Below are positions 11,440 through 23,350 of a stretch of 64,000 nt of DNA, one piece after another. The DNA is taken from assembly GCF_932526225.1 (NCBI RefSeq), contig NC_064036.1:13323181-13387180 (forward strand), read 5' to 3'. The position numbers were made by a program, and so were the translations under genes. Under the pieces are notes generated by a model, which did no database searches, had not been told where the DNA came from, and worked only from the letters and a program-made list of their open reading frames with translations. The DNA comes from Nematostella vectensis. Taxonomy: Eukaryota; Cnidaria; Anthozoa; Actiniaria; Edwardsiidae. Within the stretch, counting starts at the first letter, position 1, and each line of letters begins with the position of its first letter.

Positions 11440-12035
11440 TTCGAGAAAAATCCTTTTAGCAGATTGATAAAACAAGCTTCGCTGAATAAAAAAAAGCTTA
11501 TTAAAATTCATTTGTTAAAATTATTGAATGAGGCTAACCGATTTGAGTGGTTACCAGTAATAGATAAATCTGTTAGAGCTTATGAATGAATCTTTAGATT
11601 ACCAATTAAGCAAGCAAGTGCAGTAAAATTACAAAGATGGCGGTAAACTATAACCCTTATGACCCATTGTGTATACTGCTTTCTTTATTCGCTAATTATA
11701 TACCTCGGAATAGAAAACACCAGAAGCGGTCACTAAACTCTCATTACGGATTAATCCATTCTATTCCTGTAATCCAAAAAGTGTTTTATAGTAAGCACTA
11801 AAATTATTTTTTTTGACTTTGTAATACCATTATATAATCCATCGATCCATTTAACTTAACAAGCTAGAAATGCGGTTTCTGGATTATTTTGTAGGGCCTT
11901 GTAGCCTTGCTGACTTCTTTATGATGGCTTTAAAACTCCACAGGCTTTCAAAATTATTCATTTCCTCATGCCTACGATCTAATAAATTACGCGTGCATAT
12001 ATAAAGGAATGTTTTCTTTTCTGAAGCAGATGGCT

Positions 12036-12183
12036 CGGCTAGTGCACGGCACTGCGTAGCAAGCGTTTCTGTGGAGTTTCAGCTGGAATAGAGAGCGAGA
12101 TCGCCCCATTTTTCGCGTGGCCATATTCCTTGTTCACTCTCTATTCCTACTCCACAGAAACGCTACGCAGTACGCAGGCTAGA
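12036..12183. mobile_element. Short foldback element (imperfect hairpin)
   Basis: Two arms of about 50 bp are near-perfect inverted copies: CTGCGTAGC...GTTTCTGTGGAGT...GGAATAGAGAG on the left, and the reverse complement starting CTCTCTATTCCTACTCCAC on the right. The arms are separated by a short loop. The form is that of a MITE or foldback repeat. Confidence 0.75.
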
Positions 12184-13550
12184 CCCTGCGCGGTACCTGC
12201 CCCTGTCAGCGACAGTTTTTTATTGTTCTTATTTATTATCGGAAGACATTTCTGTCATGAAATCTCGAAATAACCATTTAAGAATAGAGTTTTACATGTT
12301 ATCGAAAATATCGGCTATCATCGGCTTTCTTCAGCCGATAATACTTTTTCACAATTGGTATTTTGCTAGAATAACAAAATGGCGGCTGACAAAGACATTT
12401 TAAGAACAGGGAGCAGGACATGTAAAGTAGAAAATCGGCGCCAAGTCGTCTTCAAGTCGTCTCCACTTTGCCAAAAGGCAGTTCTATGACCGAAAGGTGC
12501 TTATGGGTAGTAAATTATTTGTGGAAATAAAGGTGGTAAATAAACTTAAGCGATGTCTGAACCATAAATTACATTCCATTACATTAAATGGGCAGTCGTA
12601 TGTTTTATCTATATGTTTCTGAATTTGGAGTTAAAATTTTGGGATCCATGAGTTCTTTCGGTAGTAGAACTGCCATTTGTCAATCGCCATTTGCCGTTTG
12701 CAGTCAAAGTTTTTTAAATAGGTATATATCAACCATCAACGTTACGCTACCTAATACCTGATTCACGCAATGTTTTCATTGTTGAGATATTTACCTGGTT
12801 GTACCAAGAGCGATGTTCTCACTTAATTAAGATAATTCCCTTGAAATAGTTCTACAACCCAGAATTTTTTAAAACTTGGCGATAATCAATATTGAAGTTA
12901 AGGGCTTTCAAATAATGTAATAAAAAAATGGGGGTACTGCCCTCGTTTTCACAACAGAGAGGCGTAGAGATGACGCGTTTTTACTGATCGCGCAAGGAAA
13001 AATCCAAACTCTTAGTTTTCAAAAAGAGTGCCTATAGTCTTTAGAAAATTAAGTTCTGTTTGTCAAGCTGCCAAAATCCGATCTCCTAAAAAATAACCCG
13101 TAGTAGCTAATGTTCATATTTTAAGAGATCGCACTAAGTCATTGTCTTCGCCACTATTCATACGGTAAAAAGCACCATTTTGAAGTATTTTTACGGCTTT
13201 TAAGAGAAATAACAAAACTTCTTCAACCCAACTTTTTTTCTTCTTTCAGTATATTATTTTTCCGTATATATTTAACTATTTGAGCAAATAAAAAATGGGG
13301 GTAACCGACTTCGTTTTTCTGTCAAAGCTATTTTAAGTAAACAAAAACGCGCGCCTTTTGCTGTGTTTTCTTGTACAACTATGGCGCGCGCGCACTTTAA
13401 TACCGGACAATTCGAACAAACAGCGCGCGCTACTATGCGCAGAAGTGCAATTCAAGGGAATTACCTTAAGTTGTTGGAACAAGGAAAATATCAACTCGCC
13501 ACAGCGCACCTCGACCTTCGCACCCCAAAGAACTCCCAACACTCGAAAAG

Positions 13551-16050
13551 AAAAGATTTCCGAATACGCAGTGGCTATATGCCGGACAGGCGGGAAAGGT
13601 CCTCAATGGACTAAATACCCGACAGTTTTCAATTTTTTTTAACAACCCAGTATATCATTAACACTAACACACTAATTTTGCTGAAGTAGCCGTAAATCTT
13701 TTACGGGTTCTGCTTATCATGGCTTTCGAAGTTTGCCATTTGATGATAAAAGAGTTAAAAAAACCCCGATTACTTGGAGCGGATAATCAAACTAACCCCT
13801 CACCTAAGGGCAAAGTGAAAAAAGGTATTCATCTGAGCGAAATCATCTATTAACAGGGTCTGGATGGGGTTAACCGACTAGCGACAAACGGCTTAAAAAG
13901 TAACTGACCGACAAAACATGAAAAAAAAAAAAAAAAAAAAAACTAGTGACTAGCGACCGAAACATTTTTGCCGACTACCGACATTTTATTAAAACTGGTA
14001 TTTTTGCTCTTTACTTCCATCGTCAACCTCCTAAAATTCGGCCATTTCAGAATCTGCACTATGTATTGTCAATTATTGACCCATAATTAATTAATTATCA
14101 ACTGATCAATAAGTTCTTAATTACAAATCAATCCTAAACAATGTTGAATCTTGTTTATACGTGAAATCTAGTGCAAAAGCGAATACTAGCTTAGATTCAC
14201 TGACTACGACAAAGACCGATAATTTTTACCGACTACCGACAAAGACCAATAATTTTTACCGACTACCGACATGCAGACGCCCCATCCAGACCCTGTATCG
14301 TAAGGGCAGACAAGCCAATCAAATTCTTAAAATGGCGGGAAAATAAAAAACTTCAGTAAATCTCTGTGCTATTTGATGAGATGAGTGTATATAGGGGGAT
14401 GTAAAATCTTTGAATATTCACATTTTTCTGCCCCGCTTCTCATATCAAACCCATCCATGGAGTACATGAATTCTTCGGAATTCAGTGGACTTCATTGAAT
14501 ACTGCAGTGTACTTAGATAGATACAAATTAAGCTGTTGTAAGGGAGAAGCAAGAGATAAATTTAATGTATACACTATTGGTTAGATGAGCAGTAATTCTT
14601 TTTCATGGGCACCACTTAGACCCTGTATACTGGGTAAAGGCATATAGCTAGAGGTTGACATAGGGGTTGTTCCTCTCCCACTCAACCACCAAAAAGCAGA
14701 ATATACTTATTTTGCTCAATATCTATGACTGCACCCCCCCCCCCCCCCCCCCCACCACCACCACCCAAGCTAATCATGCCTGTTTTGGTTATCAGACTTC
14801 ACCTTTCTCTTTCTAGACATACAAATCACTTTAATTAAATAATTTCTTTTGTTGAATAAAATAATTCAATTAATAAAAAAAAAGAGAAACCATGAAACAA
14901 TGGGTTAGTGATCAGCCAAGACAGTGGCTGCAAAGAAAAGGGGGTCTTTTAGCTTAAATTCAGCTTATGGATATCTATTATGGATTTAACCCTTGCATTT
15001 GAATGACCAGCCAGTGTCTGAGCTAGACCACTTCAATTCTTCATGAGAACTTCTGGTCTCTATTCTATATTTGTCAAGAAAGGGTGAAACCTAAATTGAG
15101 CTTTGTTGTCGGTATTGGATGTTTCCCGTCGTCTTATGCACATTAGGGGATTCAAGATTCATGACGGCGGAGGTACGACGACGGCGCACACGTATTTCTC
15201 TCCGCGCGCTGAAAGAAAAATGTAGTTACGCGCGCTGCTTGCATGTACGCCGTCCCCGATCGACTTGGCACAAATGTCGGCTGTTCTCAATTTACGAAAA
15301 TATCACAGTAAATTGTCGACCTAGTGAGGTCAAAATATTGTCAATTGTGGAAAAAGGGCAAGCAAATTTAATTTTAGTCGGAATTGAACGTTTTTCTTTG
15401 CTTGTATACCTAAAACTGTTATTAAAGTGAATTTTATCTGCAAAAATTGTCGGGAAAGGTCTTCAGTGGGCCATATGCCCGACAGTTTCCGATTTATTCA
15501 AATAAGCCAGTCATTTGCCAGCCTAGCGAGCTCAAAGTATCCTATATTTGTTTAGAAAGGGCAAGCGATTCTGGATTTAACAATTCGGAATTGAATGTTT
15601 TTCCTTATTTTAGTGACACTTGCATTTTATCTGCTACTATAACACAATCGGGAAAGGTGTTTCTTTCTTTTTCGACAACAAAGCTCAATTCAGATTCGCT
15701 TGCCTTTTCTAAAGAAATGTATATTACTTTGAGATCACAAGGTTGACAATTTTACCGTGAAATTCAAGCAAATTGAGAATTGTCGACATTTAGCAGCATA
15801 TTGCAGAAAATTCCGGTTCCACTAAAATTACGATTCTATAGTGTACATAGTCAACCAAAAACGTTTAATACCAATAACATTTCTCAATTCAGATTTGCTT
15901 GCTCTTTCTCCACAAACATGGAATACTTTGAACTCACTAGCTCGACAAGTTAAGGGTTTATTTAAATAAGTTGAAAACTTTCGGGCATTTAGTCCATTGA
16001 GGACCTTTCCCGACTGTCGGGCATATAGTCACTGCGTTCCGAATAACCCC
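13551..16050. mobile_element. ~2.5 kb element bounded by ~80-bp inverted repeats
   Basis: The left end contains GGGAAAGGTCCTCAATGGAC within a block from about 13551 to 13635. The right end, about 15968-16050, is its inverted copy, including CGAATACGCAGT-like and TATATGCC-like words. An internal partial copy sits at about 15447-15500, and a diverged relative occurs at 23005-23350. No transposase frame is visible, so it is non-autonomous or decayed. A second element (13853-14297) is nested inside. Confidence 0.65.
13853..14297. mobile_element. MITE with 17-bp perfect terminal inverted repeats
   Basis: Left end ACAGGGTCTGGATGGGG (13853-13869); right end CCCCATCCAGACCCTGT (14280-14296), its exact inverse. 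The interior repeats the word ACCGACTACCGACAAAGACC and holds an A22 tract at about 13921. No frame of note. Confidence 0.8.
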
Positions 16051-17301
16051 GAATAAGATCCAGCTAGCAGGCTAGACCTTTGGGTATGAAAAACCTGCAG
16101 CGTATTTATATTTCCTGGGATACTTTTACGGCGTCGGTCAAATCGCCAGCGGCGTCTAAATGATTAAATCACGATAAAGCCTATGCTTCCCAGTTTCCCA
16201 TCATCCAATATTGACGCAAAGCTTATACCGTCGGTTTAACTAATGTTCAACTGCGAAGTTTTTGTCACTCACGGCAAAATTGTGAAGGCTAAAGCTTTTA
16301 TTGTTATAATCTCCATGACGTCAATAGACTCTGTGTTTACTTATAAAGGCTTTTTGATGTTTAGTTTTCTATGGAATTTTAAAGTTCGTGTAAGTAAAAT
16401 TGGACGCTAAGTACGTAAGTTTGTTATCGAAGTTCCGGTGTTATAGCATCATAGCAATAAAAAATAGGACATGGTATAATTGAAAGCGGTCGGGTGATGA
16501 TAAAACTTTTCTGATAAACAAACTTGTTCTGTAGGAAGCTCATCAAATTGAATAATTTTAGCAATTTCAAAGCTTTATATAGATGCGCCTATAATTGTTT
16601 TTTGCCTAATTGTTTAAAATAAGTTTTGTTTTAAACAACAAAATATTTTATTCCTAATTAAGCCCGGGCTTCCTTTCTTGAGCGGCTACAACAAAAAACA
16701 CTAATTTCCTCAAAAATGAAAAGCACGAATACCATTGACACAACTATTCAATTGAGTCGCAAAACATACACACTAAAACCTGCTTTAATTATCACGTTTC
16801 TAGTTATTAGATTTTTCATAGATTAGTGAGGGAGGTTTATTGGTGAGAAGTGTATTTAGGTGGCATTGTCTACGCTATTATCTGGCAGGTTGGGTTTTTT
16901 TGACGAGAAGTTTGTTTTCACTTAAAATACTTGCCTCAGATTGGCTGGATGTAATGTGGTGTACCTATTGTATAATCACAAAAGCTGCCAAATCCCCTAA
17001 ACATGCTACCTTGCCAGATTTCTCCTTGAATAATATACATTTGACTCGACAAGTACGTAAGGGTTTGGCAAGAGAAATCCGATATCCACCATTGTATGGC
17101 CCTTTCTTTGCAGTTAAGCAAGCGTGTTTTAAAGTTTGACCCAATAAGTGTGCTGGCTTTGTTGCAAAATCCAAACTAAACAAAGCTTCGACTCTTTAGC
17201 ATAATTAATGCAAGTTTACTACAGACTTGTGCTAGTTATTAAGAGCATCTACCTGGTGACGGAATGTGCCGGATTGCTGTTTTCACTAAGGCTGGAGCCT
17301 C
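16051..17301. other. AT-rich upstream region of second GPCR
   Basis: No supported gene. Short open frames at 16840-17140 occur on both strands over the same sequence, lack protein-like composition and carry no motif. The region should hold the promoter and 5' UTR of the GPCR starting at 17302. Confidence 0.5.
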
Positions 17302-19107
17302 ATGGAAAACCGTACAGAAGCCCATCCTTACATTCGCGAGCTGGGAGAAGTGGTCGTTCAGGCTACATCAATGGCTATTATCATATTCTTCGCCACAACG
17401 GGCAATATACTTATCCTGCTTGCAATCTATATGGATAGGACACTAAGGACAATGACTAACGTGTTTGTTGTGAATCTAGCGTGCGCTGATCTACTGCTGG
17501 CCCTGATCGGAATGCCCTTCACTCTCGTCTCCTCCATCACGTTTCAGTGGGTGTTCGGGGACGTTTGGTGTGTCATCAATGGAATGGCGGTGACTTTGTT
17601 CTGTGTTGCTTCCATGTTGACATTGGCCGCCGTGTCTATAGACCGATATATTGCTATTATTCACCCCTTGAAATATACAGAGCTGATGCATAGCCGCACT
17701 GCTACCGGTATAATAGTGTATATCTGGGCGCATTCATTTATCGTTGCACTCCTTCCCGTATTCAGATGGTCGAGGTACATTTACATCCGTAGCGAGTCCA
17801 TTTGTACGTTTGACTGGGCATTTGATATTGCCTGTACGCTGTTCATTTTCGTTGTTTGTTTTTTCATCCCTTTGTCCGTCATGATGTTCACATATTACCG
17901 CGTGCTGCAGACCGCGAGAGAACACTCTAGGCGAATCTTTCCAGTTACAGGGAGATTCTCCGAACGTAAAAAAGATAGACAGATCAACAAAACAGATTCC
18001 AGCGCAGAGTGCAATGCGTATATAAGCCAGGTGTCGTACAATTCAGACTGTCAAGCGAGCAAAGAAACGGGTGTAACCTATGCTGACAGTCAACCGTCGA
18101 GTATTCAGAAGTCTGCGGAAGAAGACGCTCGCTTGAGCGATCGACGATCTAACGATTCCGATTTAGGGGACTCTAACTCTTTTACCCATTCATCGCTACC
18201 GATTCTAAGTAGAAAAACATTACCACCATTACAGCAGAGGAATTTATGCTATTCAGAGAACGAGACCTTGGACCAAGACCAACAAATGACTTGGAATAAA
18301 TGTACTCTTGGTAACACAACAAACAACAAATCCCTCTCCTCCGTGTTCCCATTCGTACTGAATGCCAGCGATGGTGGTTTTGATAATAGGAATGGTCTTG
18401 TGAAATTTGACACAGCGCGACACAAGAAGGGAAAAGAGGGGCGAAAGGAAAATAGGCGCGTGGCTTCTTGCTCCTCATTTGTACAAGAAGCAAACTACCG
18501 TAATGCGACCTCGGATAAAAGCTTTATTGCAAACAACAACAGCAAAAAGCCTTTGGGTGACTCCTGGAAATCACGACCGATCGGTAGTATTTCGTCTGTT
18601 GCTAAGCAGCCTCTTAGAGACACGAACCTGACCGAAACATCTAGAAAAACAAATTCAATTACAGGTAAACACGATGGTTATCCTCACAATGACGAGATTT
18701 CAGCAAGCTATAACACGACAAAGACAAGTGAAAATGGTACTCAAAAAGACTGCAGGGGCTTAAGAAGCCTGCTCAATTCAGTTGTCACTTCTCGATCAAT
18801 GAGCCGTAAGCGCGCATCGCAAAAGAAGAGTCAGCAGCGTACTGAACAGCGGTTTAAGCAAGACAATAAAGCCGTGCGCACCTTGCTGATAGTAGTTGGA
18901 ACCTTTATCTTATGTTGGCTGCCGCACTTCATCGGGATCTTCTGCCTGATGTCCGGAACATGTGCCTGGCCCGACAGGTACTTTGCTATAACTACCTGGC
19001 TCGCTATGCTCAACTCTGCCTGCAACCCTGTCATATATGGGGCCATGAGCAGGCAGTTTCGTAAACGCTTTAAGCAGATCTTGCAATGCAAGCGTTCCTT
19101 TTTCTGA
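17302..19107 (+). CDS. Class A GPCR with ~300-residue third intracellular loop, single exon
   Basis: Plasma-membrane receptor of 601 residues. An N-terminal NRT glycosylation site follows the first Met. TM1 has TTGNILILLAIY, TM2 NLACADLLLALIGMP, TM3 VSIDRYIAIIHPLKY (DRY), TM4 YIWAHSFIVALLPVF, TM5 CFFIPLSVMMFTYYRV (Pro present), TM6 FILCWLPHFIGIFC (CWLP) and TM7 LNSACNPVIYGAMS (NPVIY). TM7 has no retinal-binding Lys, so it is not an opsin. Helices 3 to 5 resemble aminergic and GPR161-like receptors. TM5 and TM6 are separated by roughly 300 Ser/Thr/Asn-rich residues with many basic and possible phosphorylation motifs, which suggests heavy intracellular regulation. Ligand unknown. Confidence 0.93.
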   Translation: MENRTEAHPYIRELGEVVVQATSMAIIIFFATTGNILILLAIYMDRTLRTMTNVFVVNLACADLLLALIGMPFTLVSSITFQWVFGDVWCVINGMAVTLFCVASMLTLAAVSIDRYIAIIHPLKYTELMHSRTATGIIVYIWAHSFIVALLPVFRWSRYIYIRSESICTFDWAFDIACTLFIFVVCFFIPLSVMMFTYYRVLQTAREHSRRIFPVTGRFSERKKDRQINKTDSSAECNAYISQVSYNSDCQASKETGVTYADSQPSSIQKSAEEDARLSDRRSNDSDLGDSNSFTHSSLPILSRKTLPPLQQRNLCYSENETLDQDQQMTWNKCTLGNTTNNKSLSSVFPFVLNASDGGFDNRNGLVKFDTARHKKGKEGRKENRRVASCSSFVQEANYRNATSDKSFIANNNSKKPLGDSWKSRPIGSISSVAKQPLRDTNLTETSRKTNSITGKHDGYPHNDEISASYNTTKTSENGTQKDCRGLRSLLNSVVTSRSMSRKRASQKKSQQRTEQRFKQDNKAVRTLLIVVGTFILCWLPHFIGIFCLMSGTCAWPDRYFAITTWLAMLNSACNPVIYGAMSRQFRKRFKQILQCKRSFF

Positions 19108-20145
19108 ATTCCGTGGGACATAGGATGGTCAAAAAACCATGTGAAACCTATAGAATTGTCTCACTTTTCGGCTCTTGCCACTCTCCCTCCATTCTCAATG
19201 TATCCTTTTTCCCTCATTCATGCATTCTCTCTTAATTTAGCCAGCCCCTTCTCATAAAAACGGCCCTCTTCTCTGCACACCGACCCGTTCCCTATTCAGC
19301 TCATCCTATTCGGTCGTCCCGCTTCATCCAAGATCGCACTTTTTCCTTACCTCTTCCAAACCGCTTCTCCTATTTCTCTTGTCCTTTAAGTCGTGTCATG
19401 GAGTAAACATCCTTCTTTCTGCGCCTTGTTCCTTGAATCGTGCACTTGCGCACTGAAACACCCTCCTATATGCGTTTTGGGTTTGAGGGGACGGCGATTA
19501 TTAAATTCTACCAAGTAAATACCATAGTCAACAAAAGAAGCGATTTTAAAGAAGGATTTTCAAGTTGCACCCGCAGCAACCCCCCCTCCCCCCCTCTCTC
19601 TTTTTCTCCCCAAAAAACCTCCGCCTGCAGCTGTCTTTTTGTTCACCAGGAGTTGTACCTTGTTGTGTACGCTTAAGTTGTACCAAACAACTTGAAATGT
19701 AATTCCCCAACATTTCTCCCACAAGTAATTATAAATTTGTTAAAAAAATCGTGAGAGCAACAGTTCGTAATTTTCATTAAGTTATATTCTTATATTCATT
19801 AAGTTATATATTTCTTTTAACAATTCAGTATATATGGTAAGTGGTATATTTCTAGAACTAGGTTTATGTTTGTTTAAATCAAGTCGTATACTTTTCATTT
19901 CAAGTATTATCTAATATCTAAACAAGATATATAATTTGTGACAACAAGTTTTATAAATGTGGCGGGCTCAAAGGCCGAGGTACGAACAGGCAAGTGTGCT
20001 CGACAAAATCGAGAGCCGACGATAATCTCCCCCCATTGTCGAGTATCAACAAACTTCATGGGCGCGTTCGTTATTGTTACTCTTCGCCATCTGATTGTTC
20101 TGATGGCCCTTCACGTTGATATTGCGCATCACCCACAAAAAAAAT
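19108..20145. other. Intergenic
   Basis: No supported gene. Pyrimidine-rich stretch at about 19160-19450 and a C-run/CT-rich patch at about 19578-19610. The rest is AT-rich and featureless. Confidence 0.5.
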
Positions 20146-21610
20146 TTACTCCGACTTGGTTCTTTTCAAAGTACACTCAAAATTGTTCCTCGTCGCCATA
20201 ACTCGTGATCTTCGCAAGTTTAACGATGGTTTGGTATTTGCGCTTGTCGTCTCGTCAGATGCCGACCTCATAGCTCTTGATCTTTGCAAGTTTAATGCTG
20301 GTTTGTTGATTTCGCTGAACGCAGGGTTCACCGTCCACCATGACTTGTTCTTTTTCTCCGACATAGCAATACGCAAAAAGCGCTTTCGTCTGGATAAAGT
20401 GTGTCGAATAGTATTCTGAAAATATAACAAACATCTTGTCAGCGAAGGTCAAAATCTAAGATTTCCCGAGAGTTTGCAACTGAGTGAAGATGCATGCTGT
20501 TGTTCGTAGTGGTTTTATCGCAAGCATATGGTTTATTATCGATGGGTCGACTGTTTCACCAATTGAATAGAAAATTGGGAAATGGAAAACCATTAGATTA
20601 AGCCACTTTTGCGTGGATTTGATGACTCATAGGGGTTCCAACGTTCAATTGCTGTTCAAGAGCAAACATTTATTGCACCAAACAATTCCCTATGTCGATA
20701 TACCGTATAGAAAGAATACATATATGTTAACTTAAAAAATGCAACCAAAGGCGGATAAACACGGATACAATGTCGAGGTAACGGCGCTCGGCGTGTCTGT
20801 CAATTGTTCTGGCCTCAACAATGTTTCCCCGTGTGCCCTATTGAATAAACATCATGGGCACCTACGCGCATTATATATTTTGAAAACACTGTGTCCTCGT
20901 TTTAGCTTGAAGTCAGTTGCTAGCTGTTGTTAATTATCATTTTATTTCTTATTCAATAAGTCGACACTCACTTTCCAATCATGAGTTACTGAGCTCGGTG
21001 ATATTCCAGCGACATTATCCTCAAACCACATGTAAATTTCCTGTAATGTCAGTCTCTTATCCGGGGAAGAACTTATCGCTTCTGCTAATAAATCTGAATA
21101 TGATACGGTGCCTTTTGAGTAGTTAGTGGGGGGTTTGGACTCAATTCGGAATGCCTTCCCACGGGCGAGTCCACCATCTGAAAAAACATCATCTTCTCTT
21201 GAAGAAGTTGAAGAAGAAGAACAAGACCTTTGGTGTTCCTTTGGTGTTCCTTGTTGGTTGTAGCGTTCAATATAAAAACTAGGACTGCAGGGAACATGGG
21301 GTGCGTGCCACTTGCTTACAATCGAATTGTTGTCGCAAACGTCTGGGAAATGAATTAAGCTTTTTGTCGGCCTCCCATCTAAGAGGTTCTTTTTCACAGA
21401 ACACGGAACAGGGAACCCGAAGGATGTTATTATGGGATCTGTGTGATCCATCTGCAATGTTTCGACTCTTCGAGTTGCAAGATCTGGAGAAATATAACGA
21501 TCGTGGCCTTTCACACGTCCGTTCAAATGCGTAGCCAACCGAGAGGTAGTTAAGATTTTTGTTTTATAAATATACTTGACATTCTTAGCTCTTTCCATGA
21601 ACATACACAA
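20146..21610 (-). CDS. FoxO-type forkhead transcription factor, two exons, short
   Basis: Nuclear DNA-binding protein. Exon 1 is 20972-21610 (donor AAA|GTGAGT) and exon 2 is 20146-20415 (acceptor TTTTCAG). The join keeps frame. The forkhead domain spans the intron: VSYSDLLAEAISSSPDKRLT, then LQEIYMWFEDNVAGISPSSV in exon 1, and NTIRHTLSRRKRFLRI plus KNKSWWTVNP in exon 2. The SPDKRLTL motif, the extra residues before helix 3 and SWW..NP are FoxO-group marks. Recognition helix residues Asn and His (NTIRH) are kept, but the next Asn of HNLS is Thr. The tail holds a twofold repeat (KPALNLQRSRAM, KPSLNLRRSRVM) and then ends. Total length is 302 residues from the first Met, or about 249 if M54 (21451) is used, far below the usual 500-650. 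It lacks the FoxO C-terminal activation region. Either a lineage-specific short paralog, or further 3' exons are spliced in. Confidence 0.82.
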
Positions 21611-22364
21611 TCGTTTTTTAACACGTTTTAATATTTTTTTCTCGATTGAACTGACTGAACATATAAAATCTATAACAAAACAATTTTGAGACTAGAACCT
21701 TCAAAAAAACAAGCACATTCTTATGTCTGTAGCATTAACTAGCCGTGAGCGATATATAAGCTATGAACTGAATCGGTGCTTAATCATGTTGACGTCACAA
21801 AGGCTTCTTTTGGTTCCGGGTTAAGAGGAGCCTTTCATGGTTAGTTTCCACTTTATATATTTTGATCTTCTTTTGATTTGCTTTAAACGATACATTTTTA
21901 GGGAACACACGAAGGTGTGGTTGAAAGAATTGTTAGCTTATCGCCCCTTTCCCGCCCTCCCCCCTCCCCAAGGCGTATATTTCACCGTGTATATTACACT
22001 CTGTTATGACATCACTCTCCAAGGACCTCTTACTAATTATATCCATAGTATAATGACTCAGCATTGACAACATTCCGCAAATTACTGCGCCAGTGAACCT
22101 CACGGCGAAGCTGACTTCGAATAATTGACAAACTCACGCCGAAATAAGCACAGAAATAGCTGCGGCCATCACACCAGTGAGCGACGAAAAAAATGAAATG
22201 AGTCTATAAAAATAGCCTTTTTGGCAAAGAAAATATCTTGCTGATTCGAATGCACTGAAAAAGTTACTTTTGTCGTTGTTATTTTTCTGCCAAAAGCCGG
22301 AGGTAGGGGGGTAAAGGTTTAGTGACAATCAAGATTTTATTTATCTATAGTTTTTATTTTAACA
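21611..22364. other. Upstream region of the forkhead gene
   Basis: No supported gene. It holds a CCCCTTTCCCGCCCTCCCCCCTCCCC-like pyrimidine patch at about 21947-21970. Otherwise AT-rich. Confidence 0.45.
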
Positions 22365-22370
22365 ATTAGA

Positions 22371-22460
22371 CCTCGAGGCCGATTGGGCTATGTTTCAATA
22401 GACTATGAGGCCGAAGTCCGAAGGGTCTATTCAAAATCATAGCCCAAAAGGCCGAGACGT
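22371..22460. repeat. Imperfect inverted repeat (foldback)
   Basis: GGCCGATTGGGCTATG...CAATAGAC on the left pairs with GTCTATTCAAAATCATAGCCC...GGCC on the right, around a GC-rich loop. The form suggests a small foldback element. Confidence 0.6.
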
Positions 22461-22499
22461 CTTTGCCTGATGCACACTAGTGACATAACGACATAAGAA

Positions 22500-22915
22500 C
22501 ATTTGCTCCTAGTGACGTCATTAGTAACGATACAATCACGTGACTACATTGGTCCACCCCCTTGACACTGACACATACCAAGATTGGTTGTTATATGATG
22601 TTTTGTTCATGAGATATGGATATTTTTGTAGTTTTGCCTTAAGTGACGCCATCAATGACGTCACACAACACGTGACAATATTGTTGCATCCCCCTTTGCA
22701 CCTACCGAGTTTGGTTGTCATATGATGTTTCCTTCGTGAAATATGAATATTTCTTTTAATTTTGATGACACGTCAGTATATTTTTGCTTCTAGTGACGTC
22801 ATCGATGACGCCACAAATCACATGACCACAGTTTTCACCTCCCTTGACACATACATGACACCTGCCAAGTTTGGTTGTCATACGATGCTTTTAAGGGACG
22901 GACGAACGGACATCG
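22500..22915. repeat. Dispersed repeat of ~145-bp units rich in TGACGTCA and CACGTG
   Basis: About three diverged units, each with a TGACG(T/C)CAT...ATGACG palindrome, a CAC(G/A)TGAC word, a C-run followed by TTGACAC or TGCACC, and CAAGTTTGGTTGTCATA. The same family occurs at 44985-45270 (inverted) and 58840-59170. It ends in ACGGACGAACGGAC. Confidence 0.8.
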
Positions 22916-23004
22916 CGTCACGAAAACTTGTTACCATATTTGTTTTATATACCACTTTTTATTAGGTATGGGGCTCCGCTCACGCGGCGCGAGGGAGCTC
23001 CGCT

Positions 23005-23350
23005 ATAAACACCTTTCCCGACTATTGTAGCAGATAAATTTCAAGTGTTACTAAAATAGAGATTTTATGGGGTATACAAGCAAGGAAAGCTTTCAGTTCC
23101 GACAACAAAGCTCAATTCAGAATCGCTTGCCTTTCCTAAACAAATATAGGTGTCACTTAAATTACGATGTTATTATGGTGTACATAGTCGACGGGAAACA
23201 TCCAATACCGACAACAAAGCTCAACAACTAAGATTTGCTTGCCCCTTCTCAAGAAATAAAGAATACTTTGAACTTACTAGGTTGCCAATTTACTGGGTTA
23301 TTTGAATAAATTGGACACTGTCGGGCAAAAAGTCAATTGAGAACCTTTAA
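23005..23350. repeat. Diverged copy of the 13.5-16 kb repeat family
   Basis: Shares words such as CGACAACAAAGCTCAATTCA, GCTTGCC and CTTTCCCGAC with 15440-15960, and ends with a TCGGGCA...TCAATTGAGAACCTTT block like the inverted termini at 13.6 and 16.0 kb. No coding frame. Confidence 0.65.

Noticed and set aside
13333-13642. Overlapping frames on both strands just before the 2.5 kb element
   Set aside because: Same bases open in three frames, CG-rich word repeats, and no splice context or recognisable motif.
15119-15746. Two frames of about 100 codons
   Set aside because: They lie inside the 13.5-16 kb repeat, lack motifs, and the related copy at 23 kb does not keep them open.
20156-20419. 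87-codon plus-strand frame
   Set aside because: Exact antisense of the forkhead exon 2.
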